Made by a program: the position numbers and the translations under genes. The notes under the pieces were generated by a model. It ran no database searches, had not been told where the DNA came from, and saw only the letters and a list, made by a program, of their open reading frames with translations. Shown piece by piece: positions 7,495-16,500 of a DNA stretch of 39,282 nt (position 1 is the stretch's first letter; every line of letters begins with the position of its first letter). Source of the DNA: an uncultured Oscillospiraceae bacterium (GTDB lineage: Bacteria; Bacillota; Clostridia; Oscillospirales; Oscillospiraceae); the NCBI GenBank assembly GCA_900763995.1, contig CAAFMK010000188.1, forward strand, positions 1-39,282, given 5' to 3'.

Positions 7495-8691
7495 TCAATA
7501 TTCATGATAGCTCTCTGCTCGAATCAGATCCATATCCTCCAGCGTCAGATCCCTGGTATAGGGGTTGACCAGGCGGTTGACCGTGTCCACTGTCTTTTGT
7601 GGATCAAGCTCAAAGCACCACACATTGCCCCTGTAGCTGCCATCCCCGCGCCCCTCCAGCGTTGCTGTCTCCACACTGGTCGTGAGGTCAAGGTTGATGG
7701 CGTGCTGGGCAAAGTACATCATATTGCTCAGGGTCAGATCAGTATCCACATACTCATTGAAGATCTCCACAAAGCCATTGATTTTGGTCAGGCTGTTCCA
7801 GGCCAGCACCTTTTTGGCCAGTGCCACCAGAAGTGCCTGCTGGGTCTGTGTCCGGCCCACATCGGTATAGCCGCTGCCATCATTGTTGTGGCGGAATCTG
7901 GCCACCTCCATGGCCTGCTGGCCGTTCAGGTGGTGCTGCCCCTCCCGATAGTGGATGTAGAGATTTTGATAGGGGTCATCATAGTTCATATCGCATGGTA
8001 CATAGAAATCTACCCCGCCCATATAGTCCACCAGGGCGATAAACCCCTTGATGTCCACCTTCACATAGTTGTCAATGGGGAAGCCCAGCATATTGGATAT
8101 ATCCTCCACCCGCCGATCCACACCGCCCGGGCCGTAGACCAGCTTGGGGTTTTTCCCCACATCCCGACGGGTGAGGGTATCCCGGGGGATGGAGATCACC
8201 CCCACTTTCTGGTTGGGGATGTCATAGGTCATGACCATCATGGTGTCTGTCCGGATTCCCTCATAGTCTGTGGCGGCCAGCAAAATGGTATACACATCCT
8301 TGCGCCTGACCAGTGCATCGGGGTCGGTCCGTGTGGCATCTGTTCCATCTGCACCAGTTCCAGAGGAGGCGGGGTCACCAGTTCCGCTGGGGGACGGGTT
8401 TTGGTCAGGGGCCTCACTCATCAGCTGAAGGCCCAGATATGCCCCCACGATCAGCACAGAAACCAGCACCAGCATCTTGTAAAGCCTGATCCCAAGGGAG
8501 GCCAGCCAGGAGCGGCGGCGCTTCTTCCCCTTTGCCATCTGTTTCGTTTTGCCCTTGGGGCTTTTGTCCCAATCGTCCTCCCACCGCCCGTCCCTGCGCT
8601 GGCGGCTGGGGGCCTGTCTATGTCTGGGTGGCTCTTCCCGCCGTCCTCTGGAACCACGGCCAACACCGATGTATGTCTCTTTCAGGGTCAT
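7495..8691 (-). CDS. LytR-CpsA-Psr (LCP) family cell-wall ligase
   Basis: A 398-residue LCP protein. It has a very basic cytoplasmic tail (1-68), one membrane segment (~70-91), a Gly/Ser/Thr linker and the extracellular LCP domain (~130-300). The domain shows ILLAATDYEGIRTDTMMV and ISIPRDT, with the Asp and Arg residues that bind the pyrophosphate of the lipid-linked donor. LCP enzymes attach anionic glycopolymers to peptidoglycan. The longest frame starts at 8709, but the predicted transcript begins near 8711 and the internal ATG at 8691 follows GGGGAGGG, so 8691 is used. A 417-residue frame antisense to it is an artefact of low stop-codon density. Confidence 0.9.
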   Translation of the reverse strand: MTLKETYIGVGRGSRGRREEPPRHRQAPSRQRRDGRWEDDWDKSPKGKTKQMAKGKKRRRSWLASLGIRLYKMLVLVSVLIVGAYLGLQLMSEAPDQNPSPSGTGDPASSGTGADGTDATRTDPDALVRRKDVYTILLAATDYEGIRTDTMMVMTYDIPNQKVGVISIPRDTLTRRDVGKNPKLVYGPGGVDRRVEDISNMLGFPIDNYVKVDIKGFIALVDYMGGVDFYVPCDMNYDDPYQNLYIHYREGQHHLNGQQAMEVARFRHNNDGSGYTDVGRTQTQQALLVALAKKVLAWNSLTKINGFVEIFNEYVDTDLTLSNMMYFAQHAINLDLTTSVETATLEGRGDGSYRGNVWCFELDPQKTVDTVNRLVNPYTRDLTLEDMDLIRAESYHEY

Positions 8692-8717
8692 TCCCTCCCC
8701 ATTACTCATTCCAGATA

Positions 8718-8746
8718 AGTATACTGACTTTCTTATTCTTCGGCAA
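8718..8746 (-). promoter_or_regulatory. Promoter of the LCP gene
   Basis: On the minus strand TTGCCG (8746 to 8741), 17 bp, TATACT (8723 to 8718). The predicted start of transcription near 8711 decides the start codon at 8691. Confidence 0.7.
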
Positions 8747-8842
8747 GAGCTAACTTTTCCAGTTTACAAAAATTTTAGAATCCCTCCACTTTTTTTCCTT
8801 AAAAAAGGGCCTGTTTCCTACATTTTTCCACATATCTTCTAA

Positions 8843-9001
8843 GGCAACACCGCACAATGTCATCTGTGGCGCTTGATGTAAATTTCACGACATAAATTCG
8901 TTTTGAATCCTTGCAATCCACTCAGGATTCCTGCGGATTCACGCCTTTTTCTGACAAGAAATTTTCTATAAATCGCTCTTGCTGAATGATGCGGTATTGC
9001 C
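8843..9001. mobile_element. 159-bp MITE with CTAA target duplication
   Basis: The ends GGCAACACCGCACAAT (8843-8858) and the inverted ATGATGCGGTATTGCC (8986-9001) match at 13 of 16 positions. CTAA (extendable to CTAAG) lies directly outside both ends, at 8839-8842 and 9002-9005, as a target duplication. There is no complete coding frame inside. IS5-family elements are known to duplicate YTAR-type tetranucleotides, so mobilisation by an IS5-like transposase is inferred. The insertion falls on the stop codon of the MATE gene without changing its reading. Confidence 0.7.
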
Positions 9002-10363
9002 CTAAGATTTGGAAAAGCCCGGGTACATTCGCTTCAATCTGGCGATACACAGCGCACTGGCTGGCACCAAAAACAGGTCTGCACACACCCAGGCCGCCGG
9101 GGAGGCAAAGCAGGCGGCGTGATAGCCCAGCCACGGCACCATATATAGGCCCACCACCGTCCGGGCGGCCATCTCCAGCACCCCGGCACAGATGGCAAAT
9201 ACACTGTAGCCCATCCCCTGAATGGAGAATCGGACAATATTCACCAGTGCCAGAGCAAAGAAGAAGGCTGTGGACACCATCACATAGTACCGGGTCAGCT
9301 CAATCAGCTGCTGTAGGTTCTCCTCCTTTGGATCCAGAAACAGCATGGTACAGGCCGGGGCAAAGAAAATCATGGCCACAAGGGCGATCCCCGCATAGAT
9401 CAGCCCCAGCAGGGTACAGGCCCGAATCCCTTTCCCCAGCCGATTCAGCTTACAGGCCCCCACATTCTGCCCACAGTAGGTGGCCATGGTGGCCCCCATA
9501 GCATCATAGGGGCAGGCGATGAGCTGGGTCAGCTTAGAGCCCGCCGCCACCGCTGTCACATAGAGACTGCCCAGTGTATTGACCGCTGTTTGCAGGATGA
9601 TGGAGCCAACGGCGGTAATGGAATACTGTAGGCCCATGGGAATCCCCATCATGCACAGCACCTTGCAGGAGTGGGCGTCCAGCCTGCGCTCCTCCGGACT
9701 CATGTGAAGAATGGGGTATTTTTTCTTCATATAGATCAGACAGGCCAGGCCGGACACCCCCTGTGAGGTCACTGTGGCGATTGCCGCCCCGGCCACACCT
9801 GCATGAAACCATAAAATGAGGGTGAAATCCAAAAGTATATTTAAAAATGAGGACATGGCCAGAAAGTACACCGGGGTCTTGCTGTCCCCCAGAGAGCGGA
9901 TGATCCCCGCCACTATATTATATAAAAATGTGGTGGGAATCCCCATAAAGATCACAAAGATATAGGCGTATGCCCCTTGAAAAATATCCTCTGGTGTGCG
10001 CATCCCCACCAGGATATGCCGGCACAAAAGCCCTGTGGCCGCTGTGAGCACCACAGCGAACAACATGGACAAATAAGCGGCATTTGCCACATAGCGCCGC
10101 ATTTTGGAGGGATCATTTGCCCCCATGCGCTGGGCCACCGGAATGGCAAATCCATTGCACACTCCCATACAAAATCCAATGACCAGAAAGTTGATCGAGC
10201 CTGTGGAGCCCACCGCCGCCAGCGCCTGTGCCCCCAGCAGCTTGCCCACAATCATGGTATCCACCAGATTATAAAACTGCTGGAACAGCATTCCAAACAG
10301 AGTTGGAATGGTAAAGCCCAAAATCAGCTTCATGGGGCTGCCCACTGTCAGATCCTTTGTCAC
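9002..10363 (-). CDS. MATE-family multidrug/metabolite efflux transporter
   Basis: A 453-residue MATE protein with about twelve membrane segments in two homologous halves. It should export cationic or drug-like compounds, or a cell product, by Na+ or H+ antiport. The N-terminus has the family pattern GFTIPTLFGMLFQQFYNLVD followed by VGKLLGAQALAAVG. It is most like the clostridial NorM/DinF-type branch. The start is GTG at 10363, nine bases after AAGGAGGG. The stop TAG lies in the target duplication of the adjacent MITE, so the protein is intact. Substrate cannot be predicted. Confidence 0.92.
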   Translation of the reverse strand: MTKDLTVGSPMKLILGFTIPTLFGMLFQQFYNLVDTMIVGKLLGAQALAAVGSTGSINFLVIGFCMGVCNGFAIPVAQRMGANDPSKMRRYVANAAYLSMLFAVVLTAATGLLCRHILVGMRTPEDIFQGAYAYIFVIFMGIPTTFLYNIVAGIIRSLGDSKTPVYFLAMSSFLNILLDFTLILWFHAGVAGAAIATVTSQGVSGLACLIYMKKKYPILHMSPEERRLDAHSCKVLCMMGIPMGLQYSITAVGSIILQTAVNTLGSLYVTAVAAGSKLTQLIACPYDAMGATMATYCGQNVGACKLNRLGKGIRACTLLGLIYAGIALVAMIFFAPACTMLFLDPKEENLQQLIELTRYYVMVSTAFFFALALVNIVRFSIQGMGYSVFAICAGVLEMAARTVVGLYMVPWLGYHAACFASPAAWVCADLFLVPASALCIARLKRMYPGFSKS

Positions 10364-10392
10364 AATGCTTCCCTCCTTGTTAGAACTTCCCT

Positions 10393-10421
10393 ATTATAGT
10401 CATGTACTTCCCATCTGTATA
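10393..10421 (-). promoter_or_regulatory. Promoter of the MATE gene
   Basis: Minus-strand TATAAT (10398 to 10393) with TATACA (10421 to 10416) 17 bp upstream. Confidence 0.55.
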
Positions 10422-10462
10422 GAGGTCTTTTTATACAATTTTTGTGAAAGTTTTCACCCAAT

Positions 10463-10494
10463 AAAAAACACCCTGACGAACCACTGTCAGGGTG
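10463..10494 (-). terminator. Terminator of the gpr operon (minus strand)
   Basis: On the minus strand CACCCTGAC, an 8-base loop and GTCAGGGTG (10494 to 10469) are followed by TTTTTT. It closes transcription coming from gpr and the small membrane-protein gene. The 139 bp between it and that gene hold no supported feature. Confidence 0.9.
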
Positions 10495-10633
10495 CCAGAA
10501 GTAAGGAGGAATCAGAACATAGTCACCACCATGTATCTTAGACATGGAGCCCATGGAGGATACTGTGCTGTCTATGGGAAGGCCCCTGCCGCAGATACTT
10601 TCCAACTCAGTCTATTCTACGTCAATCAAATGG

Positions 10634-10909
10634 TTACAGCATAAACAGCCACAGCGCCCAGCAGGCCGAAGCAGCCAGGCCGCCTATCCCCACCCAGAGA
10701 GGGGCCGGGAGATACTGGGTCCGGCGGTTCCAGGCCTTTCCCCGCTTCAAATACCCGTCTGCGGCCTGTCTGGCCTCTTTGATCACCCGGTCTGCACTGA
10801 CCCCCTCACGGGCCAGCGCCTCCTCTTTGACAATAAAAATGGCCTCTTCAAACAGTCTGGGATCTGGGGACTTTACCAGGATCACCTGTCGTGTAATCCC
10901 TTTTACCAT
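10634..10909 (-). CDS. Conserved small membrane protein downstream of gpr
   Basis: A 91-residue protein that I recognise as a recurring, unnamed clostridial family but cannot assign a function. The first ~50 residues (GITRQVILVKSPDPRLFEEA, then a mixed-charge helix) look cytoplasmic, a basic stretch follows, and the last ~22 residues form one membrane helix rich in Ala, Trp and Leu. The start at 10909 (ATG) is preferred over GTG 10918 because GGAAGGA is correctly spaced only for the former. It lies 115 bp after gpr on the same strand and before a strong terminator, so it is probably co-transcribed with gpr and expressed in the forespore. A role in sporulation is inference from position only. 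Confidence 0.75.
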   Translation of the reverse strand: MVKGITRQVILVKSPDPRLFEEAIFIVKEEALAREGVSADRVIKEARQAADGYLKRGKAWNRRTQYLPAPLWVGIGGLAASACWALWLFML

Positions 10910-11024
10910 AAATGTCACATCCTTCCAGGGACAGCTCCGCCCAAGCTCTAGATCCAGTTTGTCCCAGATGCTCCACTTTTATTCCAGCCACTGCGGCATT
11001 TCTCCCCCACAGACCATGCTCCCA

Positions 11025-11915
11025 TCAGCCCAGCAACAGCTCCAGCTCCGGGATGGTCATCCCCGGCTGAAGCGCCATGCTGATGGCGTATCCAATGACC
11101 TTAGACAGGTCATTGACCTGGGTATCAATATCCTTTGGGGTGACCAGCAGCTCCCGCCCCCCGTCCAGGTCGGGGGGCTCCTCCACCCCCATCAAATCTG
11201 CGGCCAGGGTGGCCCCGTCCACCACGGTGGGCACGCCCACCGCAATCACTGGTACGCCAAGGCTTTTGTGGTTGAGCCCCAACCGATGATTCCCCACCCC
11301 GGAGCCTGGCGTGATACCTGTGTCCGTGAGCTGGACGGTACTGCACAGCCGCTGCAACGACCGGGAGGCCAGGGCATCCACCGCAATGACGCAGCTGGGC
11401 TGAATGCGCTCACAGACCGCCCGCACCACCTCACCGCTCTCCACCCCGGTGGCCCCCAGCACCTCCGCCGCTACTGAGGCCACCGGGCGAAAGGCTCCAA
11501 AATGCTCTGGCATCTGGGCCACCAGATGGCGGGTGACCAGAATGTGATCTCGCACCTTTGGGCCGATGGCATCTGGGGTAATGGCCCGGTTGCCCAGCCC
11601 AGCCACCAGTACAAGGCCGTTTTGGGGGATGGGCTTTAGCATGGCCCCCAGCTCCTGGGCCACCGCCCCCACCGCCCGATGAAAGATGTCCTCCTCCCGG
11701 TTGGCCAGCCCTGACAGGGTCAGGGTCACATATCTGCCACAGGGCTTGCCCAGGGCCTGCTCCCCCCGCTCATCCAAAATCTCCACTGTGTTCACCGGGA
11801 TCCCATCCCGAATCCCGTCCTCCGCCCTGACCCCGGCCAGTTTTGTGGTCTTTTGTGTACACTCCTGCCACAGCTCCTTTGCCTCCAGGGCCAAATCTGT
11901 CCGCCGCATCTGCAT
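11025..11915 (-). CDS. gpr: Spore germination protease GPR
   Basis: A 296-residue member of peptidase family A25. GPR is made as a zymogen in the forespore, is cleaved near its N-terminus, and degrades small acid-soluble spore proteins when the spore germinates. Family marks: N-terminal MRRTDLALEAKE, the GLGNRAITPDAIGPKV segment, and AVDALASRS, which carry the conserved aspartates proposed as catalytic, plus GSGVGNHR. The frame is open back to 12056, but the ATG at 11915 follows AGGAGG by eight bases and starts the conserved region. It is slightly shorter than Bacillus GPR (~370), as is common in Clostridia. It is divergent from rpsT. I could not find a convincing forespore promoter. Confidence 0.93.
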   Translation of the reverse strand: MQMRRTDLALEAKELWQECTQKTTKLAGVRAEDGIRDGIPVNTVEILDERGEQALGKPCGRYVTLTLSGLANREEDIFHRAVGAVAQELGAMLKPIPQNGLVLVAGLGNRAITPDAIGPKVRDHILVTRHLVAQMPEHFGAFRPVASVAAEVLGATGVESGEVVRAVCERIQPSCVIAVDALASRSLQRLCSTVQLTDTGITPGSGVGNHRLGLNHKSLGVPVIAVGVPTVVDGATLAADLMGVEEPPDLDGGRELLVTPKDIDTQVNDLSKVIGYAISMALQPGMTIPELELLLG

Positions 11916-12023
11916 CTGAACGACCTCCTGCCTGCCACATCCTGTGAGAAATATCCATTCCTGCCTTATTTTCTGCCCCTTTGAAAAAATTATCCTGCCC
12001 CCTAAATTTTTTTGAAAAAATAG

Positions 12024-12052
12024 TTGATTTTTTCTTGAAGCAATGGTAAAAT
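12024..12052 (+). promoter_or_regulatory. Promoter of rpsT
   Basis: TTGATT at 12024-12029, 17 bp, TAAAAT at 12047-12052, in a strongly AT-rich stretch as expected for a ribosomal protein gene. Confidence 0.75.
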
Positions 12053-12060
12053 ACATATCT

Positions 12061-12077
12061 GCACAGGTCTCCTGTGC
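12061..12077 (+). promoter_or_regulatory. Leader hairpin of rpsT
   Basis: GCACAGG, a TCT loop, CCTGTGC: a perfect 7-bp stem at the very 5' end of the predicted rpsT transcript. It could protect the message or take part in S20 autoregulation; the latter is known in E. coli but by other sequences. Confidence 0.45.
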
Positions 12078-12113
12078 CTAATTTAACGATGAAAATCGGA
12101 GGAGGTGTTTGGT

Positions 12114-12377
12114 TTGCCAAATATTAAGTCTGCCAAGAAGCGTGTGCTGGTGTCCGAGACCAAGGCTGCGCAGAATAAGGCCGCAAAGTCCGCGCTGAAG
12201 ACCGACATCAAGAAGTTCGAGGCCGCGGTGGCGGAGGGCAACCGCAGCGAGGCCGATATCGCTTACAAGGTGGCCATCAAGGCGGTTGACAAGGCTGCTG
12301 CCAAGGGTCTGCTGCACAAGAACAATGCCGCCAACAAGAAGAGCAATATGACCATCAAGCTGAACAAGCTGGCCTGA
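12114..12377 (+). CDS. rpsT: 30S ribosomal protein S20
   Basis: An 87-residue basic protein of the small ribosomal subunit, binding 16S rRNA and stabilising its 5' and 3' domains. The N-terminus MPNIKSAKKRV is the classical start of the bS20 family, and the lysine- and alanine-rich helices and total length are normal. This fixes the start at TTG 12114, eight bases after GGAGGAGG, rather than GTG 12105 which lies inside the ribosome site. Use of TTG is also known for rpsT in other bacteria. It is a single gene with its own promoter and terminator, divergent from gpr. Confidence 0.97.
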   Translation: MPNIKSAKKRVLVSETKAAQNKAAKSALKTDIKKFEAAVAEGNRSEADIAYKVAIKAVDKAAAKGLLHKNNAANKKSNMTIKLNKLA

Positions 12378-12394
12378 TGAAATTGATTGCGCAG

Positions 12395-12424
12395 AAAGCC
12401 GTCTGATTTACAGACGGCTTTTTT
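12395..12424 (+). terminator. Terminator of rpsT
   Basis: AAAGCCGTCTG (12395-12405) pairs with CAGACGGCTTT (12411-12421) and is followed by more T residues. Confidence 0.93.
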
Positions 12425-12504
12425 CTCTGCCTGGATCTATCCTCCCCCATTCCATCTTTTTCGCACCGTTTGGCTGGTACTATGGCCCAAAGGAGGGTTT
12501 CCTC

Positions 12505-13371
12505 ATGTTGAAAAAACTCACGGCCCTTCCTCCAGTTTCCTTTGGCTTGGAGGTAATGGAGCTCTATCATCGGGTGGGGGTGCCCCGCTCTGCGGCGGCG
12601 CTGTCCTATTTTCTCATTTTGACCCTGTTTCCTCTGCTAGTCTGTGTCAACTACTTTATCGGTCTGTTCCACCTGAATTTGGAGCAGGTGCTCTCTTCCC
12701 TTGACCAGTTTTTACCTCCGGCGGTGCTCACCATCATATTTGACTACCTCCGCTATGCTGCCAGCATTGCCTCCCCCGCCCTGCTGCTGGCCAGCTTGTT
12801 CACCATTGTGGTCTCCGCCTCAGCGGGGCTGCGTACCCTTCTGCTCACCATGGATCAGCTGCACGATGTAAAAAATTCCTACCCCATCCACCGGCTTATC
12901 TTCAGCGTTGTGCTCTCACTGCTCTTCCTGCTGACCATATACCTGTCCATTATTGTGATTTTTACAGGGGACTGGTTCTTTCAGCTGCTGAAAGCCCATC
13001 TGCCCAGCTACCTGGTGCGGCTGATCCCACTGGATGCCCTGTCTCAGCTGTGGGTGTGGATGCGCTATCTGCTGTTATTCTGCTTTGTGCTGCTGCTGGT
13101 TCTCATCGTCTATCGGGCTGGCACTCCAAAGGGTGTTTTGCACTGGCCCGTGGTGGCCGTGTCCTCTCTGGGGGCGGCGGTGGCCATTGTGGCATCCTCT
13201 GTGGTGTTTTCCTGGTTTATCGGCCTGTCCTCCCGCTACGCCCTGGTCTATGGCTCACTGGCCTCCCTCATCATCCTCTTGGTGTGGCTGTACCTGTGTT
13301 GCTCGATTTTGCTGTTTGGGGCAGTGGTGGGCTGTGTACTTGGCCGGAAAGTCATCCCAAAATATCATTGA
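12505..13371 (+). CDS. YihY/virulence factor BrkB-family membrane protein
   Basis: A 288-residue integral membrane protein with about six membrane helices. Family marks are RSAAALSYFLILTLFPLL near residues 28-45 and the C-terminal SLASLIILLVWLYLCCSILLF region. Members were once called ribonuclease BN; that assignment was wrong and the family has no settled function, although some members are proposed transporters. ATG 12505 follows AAAGGAGGG. A possible extended -10 (TGGTACTAT, 12475-12483) lies upstream without a clear -35. It stands alone between two terminators. Confidence 0.88.
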   Translation: MLKKLTALPPVSFGLEVMELYHRVGVPRSAAALSYFLILTLFPLLVCVNYFIGLFHLNLEQVLSSLDQFLPPAVLTIIFDYLRYAASIASPALLLASLFTIVVSASAGLRTLLLTMDQLHDVKNSYPIHRLIFSVVLSLLFLLTIYLSIIVIFTGDWFFQLLKAHLPSYLVRLIPLDALSQLWVWMRYLLLFCFVLLLVLIVYRAGTPKGVLHWPVVAVSSLGAAVAIVASSVVFSWFIGLSSRYALVYGSLASLIILLVWLYLCCSILLFGAVVGCVLGRKVIPKYH

Positions 13372-13377
13372 ATTTTC

Positions 13378-13428
13378 AGCCCGGCGGGCCATGTGAGATC
13401 CCACTCATCTGGCCCGCTGGGCTTTTTT
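13378..13428 (+). terminator. Terminator after the YihY-family gene
   Basis: A 14-bp stem with one G-U pair (13378-13391 with 13410-13423) followed by TTTTT. Confidence 0.9.
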
Positions 13429-13435
13429 CGTACTC

Positions 13436-13464
13436 TTTCCATCCACTGGAAAATATGATATTCT
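13436..13464 (+). promoter_or_regulatory. Promoter of the three-gene operon
   Basis: TTTCCA at 13436-13441, 17 bp, TATTCT at 13459-13464. The leader would be about 118 nt long and contains a cysteine-rich open frame without a normal start codon (13459-13584). Confidence 0.5.
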
Positions 13465-13589
13465 AAGGACAACCCCGCCTGCTGCCTGTGCTGCCCCCAT
13501 CTGGGCCAACAGCTGGCGCAGTGCGACTATTTACTCTGTGGTGATAAATCCTGCCCACTATGGCCGCAGTTCAAAACGAGGTGACATCT

Positions 13590-16500
13590 ATGCGTGATAA
13601 ATTGATTCGACAATTCAACCGAGAGTTGGTCGAAGCTCTCACCGCCCACCGATCCCCCGCTTTCTCCAGCCGTAGGGCCATCATTGCGCTGACTAAAACC
13701 CCCAGCTGGTCTGAGGGGCTTTCCGCTCTGCTCCCCATTCACGAGCGGCTGTGCTGTGCCCAGGTATTACAGCTGTGCAGCCCTATTTTACAGCAGCTCT
13801 GCCCCCAGCCGCCCAAACAGGGGTGGGGGCTATTTTCCTATGACTATGTGCGTCAAATCATGTTTCCCAAGGGGAACTTTGCCCCGGAGACCCCCTCCTG
13901 TGGGGATGGCGCACTGTTTTTCCTGACCACACTACAGCTTCTGCTGGACTATGAGCGCTCTGCCCTGCCCTTTGACCCCATGCTGGACTTCGCCTTTTTG
14001 TCTGAGGAGGCCTCCAGCCAGGAGGATCAGCACCGGCCATACCGCCGTTTTCTGCGGGCCTGGCGGGAGGAATTTATCTACGCGCTGATGCGCCTTGGGA
14101 TGGAGCTGACCCCCTTTAAAACCCTCAGCCACATTGCCGGAGTCCACTATATCGCCATGACTGCCGCCCACGGCTTGAAAGAGGCTGGGGTGGATGTGGA
14201 TCTGGCATTGATCTCCGCCGCAGCGGCCGCCCATGATCTGGGCAAGTTTGGCTGCCGTCCCGGTGAGCGGGTGCCCTACCTCCACTACTACTACACCGAC
14301 CAGTGGCTGCTGGAGCGCAAGCTGGACACCATCAGCCACATAGCCGCCAACCACTCCACCTGGGATCTGGAGCTGGACTCATTGTCGGTGGAGTCTCTGC
14401 TGCTCATCTATGCCGACTTCCGCTCCAAGCAGGAGCGGGACGAAAATGGCAATGAGATCACTGTCCTGTTTCCGCTGGATCAGTCCTTCCAGGTGATTTT
14501 GTCCAAGCTGGACAATGTGGATTCCAAAAAGCGCCGCCGCTATGAGTTTGTCTACGGCAAGCTCCACGACTTTGAGGACTATATGCGCCAGCTGGGGGTG
14601 GATGTGGCACTTACAGGACAGCTCCAGCCCCCTGTTCCCCACAAAGACCCCGCCCTGATGGGCCCTGAGGAGACCCTGAACAGTACTATTTTGCTCTCTG
14701 TGGAGCACAATCTCCAGCTGATGCATATGCTGTCCAACGAGCAGAAGTTCGGAAACATCATCGAGGAGGCCCGCTCGGTCAAGAGCTGGCAGCAGCTGCG
14801 GGCCTATCTCAATGTCTTTGAGGAGTATTTTACCTACCTGTCTGTACGCCAGAAAACCCAGGCCCTCACCTTCCTCTATGAACTGTTGATGCACCGGGAG
14901 GGTGACATACGCCGTCAGGCAGGTGCACTCATCGGGCAGATCATCGCCCGGTTCCATCTGGTCTATCGAAAGGAGATCCCCACCGATGCCCAGAGTGACC
15001 CGGCGGAGGAGGTGCCCTTCACCCTGTGGGAGCAGTATCTGGGGATGATCATCTTCCCCGACCACAAGACCACCCAGCAGCAGCGCAGTCACATCGGCTA
15101 CACCCTGAAGCTGGTCATTGAATCCATGCTCAACCACGCCCGCCCGGGGGACATTCCCCGCTTTCTGGGGGCCTTGCTCCACTACTATGATACCCCGGAA
15201 GAAGTTGACCCCGACACCGCCTTTACCCTTTTGGATGCAGTGTGCTACCTCCCTCCCAAATACTACGGGGAGGAGACACGGGATAAGCTCATTCACTTTT
15301 CCGCCCACTTTGCCACTTTTGAGGATCTGCGGCTGAAAACCGCCGCACTGGAATTTTTGCGGGAGACTGAGCGCAACATCCCCCGCTCCCACCCTCAGAT
15401 GGCCCGGATCGTCGAAATTGCCCGCCGTGTACCCGGTCGTGAGCTGACCACCGTCTTTTTAAAGGCAAAGATCCTCCTCCGGGCTGGAGAGGACGCCTCC
15501 GATCTGGAGCACATCCTCTACCACACTGACATCACCAGTGAGGTCTTTCTGGACAACCTGAAAACCGCCACCCCCTGGGTGGTGAAGGTGGCCGGACTGG
15601 AGCTGCTGCGGGATCAGGTCAACCATGGGCTGCAAAGCCACACCCTCCATATTGCCACCCACTTCTCCAATCTGGTCAAGGTCTCTGAGCGGGTGGTGGT
15701 GCGCCACATCGCCGGCTCTGCCCTGGTGCGCACCCTTGGCTCCCTGCGCCGGGATCAGCGAAACGAGGTGGTGGTGGAGCTGGGCAAGGGACTGGAGATG
15801 GGACAGTACCAGATCTCCAAATATATCCCCCAGTATCTGGGCGAGGCCGCTTTGTATCTGCACCCCAACGAGCTGGATGAGCAGGTGCTGTGGCTGAAGT
15901 CTCTGCTGGGCTCTCCCAACAGCTCCGCTGTGGCTGGTGCATTAAACACCATTGGCGTGCTGCTCCAAAACTACCCAGAATATCAAGACCGTTTCTCTGA
16001 AAAAACCACCACCTATGAGGCACGGCGGCAGACCCTGCTGGGACTGCTCCTCCAAGGGCTGGCCCACTACCGGGAGGAGGTGCGGCAGGAGGCCCTGCTG
16101 GTCATTGGAAAGCACATCTTTGATTCCCAGAAGCTCTCCATGTCAGAGAAAGCCAGACTGTTTGCCCTGTGCTACCAAAAGCTGCTGTTTTTGATGCAGG
16201 AGTCCTCCTCCCGGCAGGACAGCCTGACCTTCTTCTACCGGGCGGCAGCTCTGGCCCACATCAACCGCTTTATTGGTCTGCGCCGCCTGAACAACGGCCC
16301 CTTTACCTTTGAGGCCCCCCGCAAGGTGGCCTTTTTCCCCGGCACCTTTGACCCATTCACCCTCTCCCACAAGGGGATCGTCCACGCCATCCGGGATATG
16401 GGCTTTGAGGTCTATCTGGCGGTGGATGAGTTCTCCTGGTCGAAAAAGGCCCAGCCCCACCTGATCCGGCGGCAGATCGTCAATATGTCCATCGCCGGGG

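Noticed and set aside
7465..8718. A 417-codon plus-strand open frame across the LCP gene
   Set aside because: It lies entirely antisense to a gene with clear LCP motifs, promoter and ribosome site. Its protein has no recognisable domain and an odd His/Ile-rich composition.
8922..9134. Minus-strand 70-codon frame that reads from the MATE 3' end into the MITE
   Set aside because: Its first part is an out-of-frame shadow of the MATE gene; its last part is MITE sequence without a coding signal.
10360..10605. Minus-strand 81-codon frame between the gpr operon and the MATE gene
   Set aside because: It runs through a strong terminator, has only a TTG start without ribosome site, and overlaps the MATE promoter.
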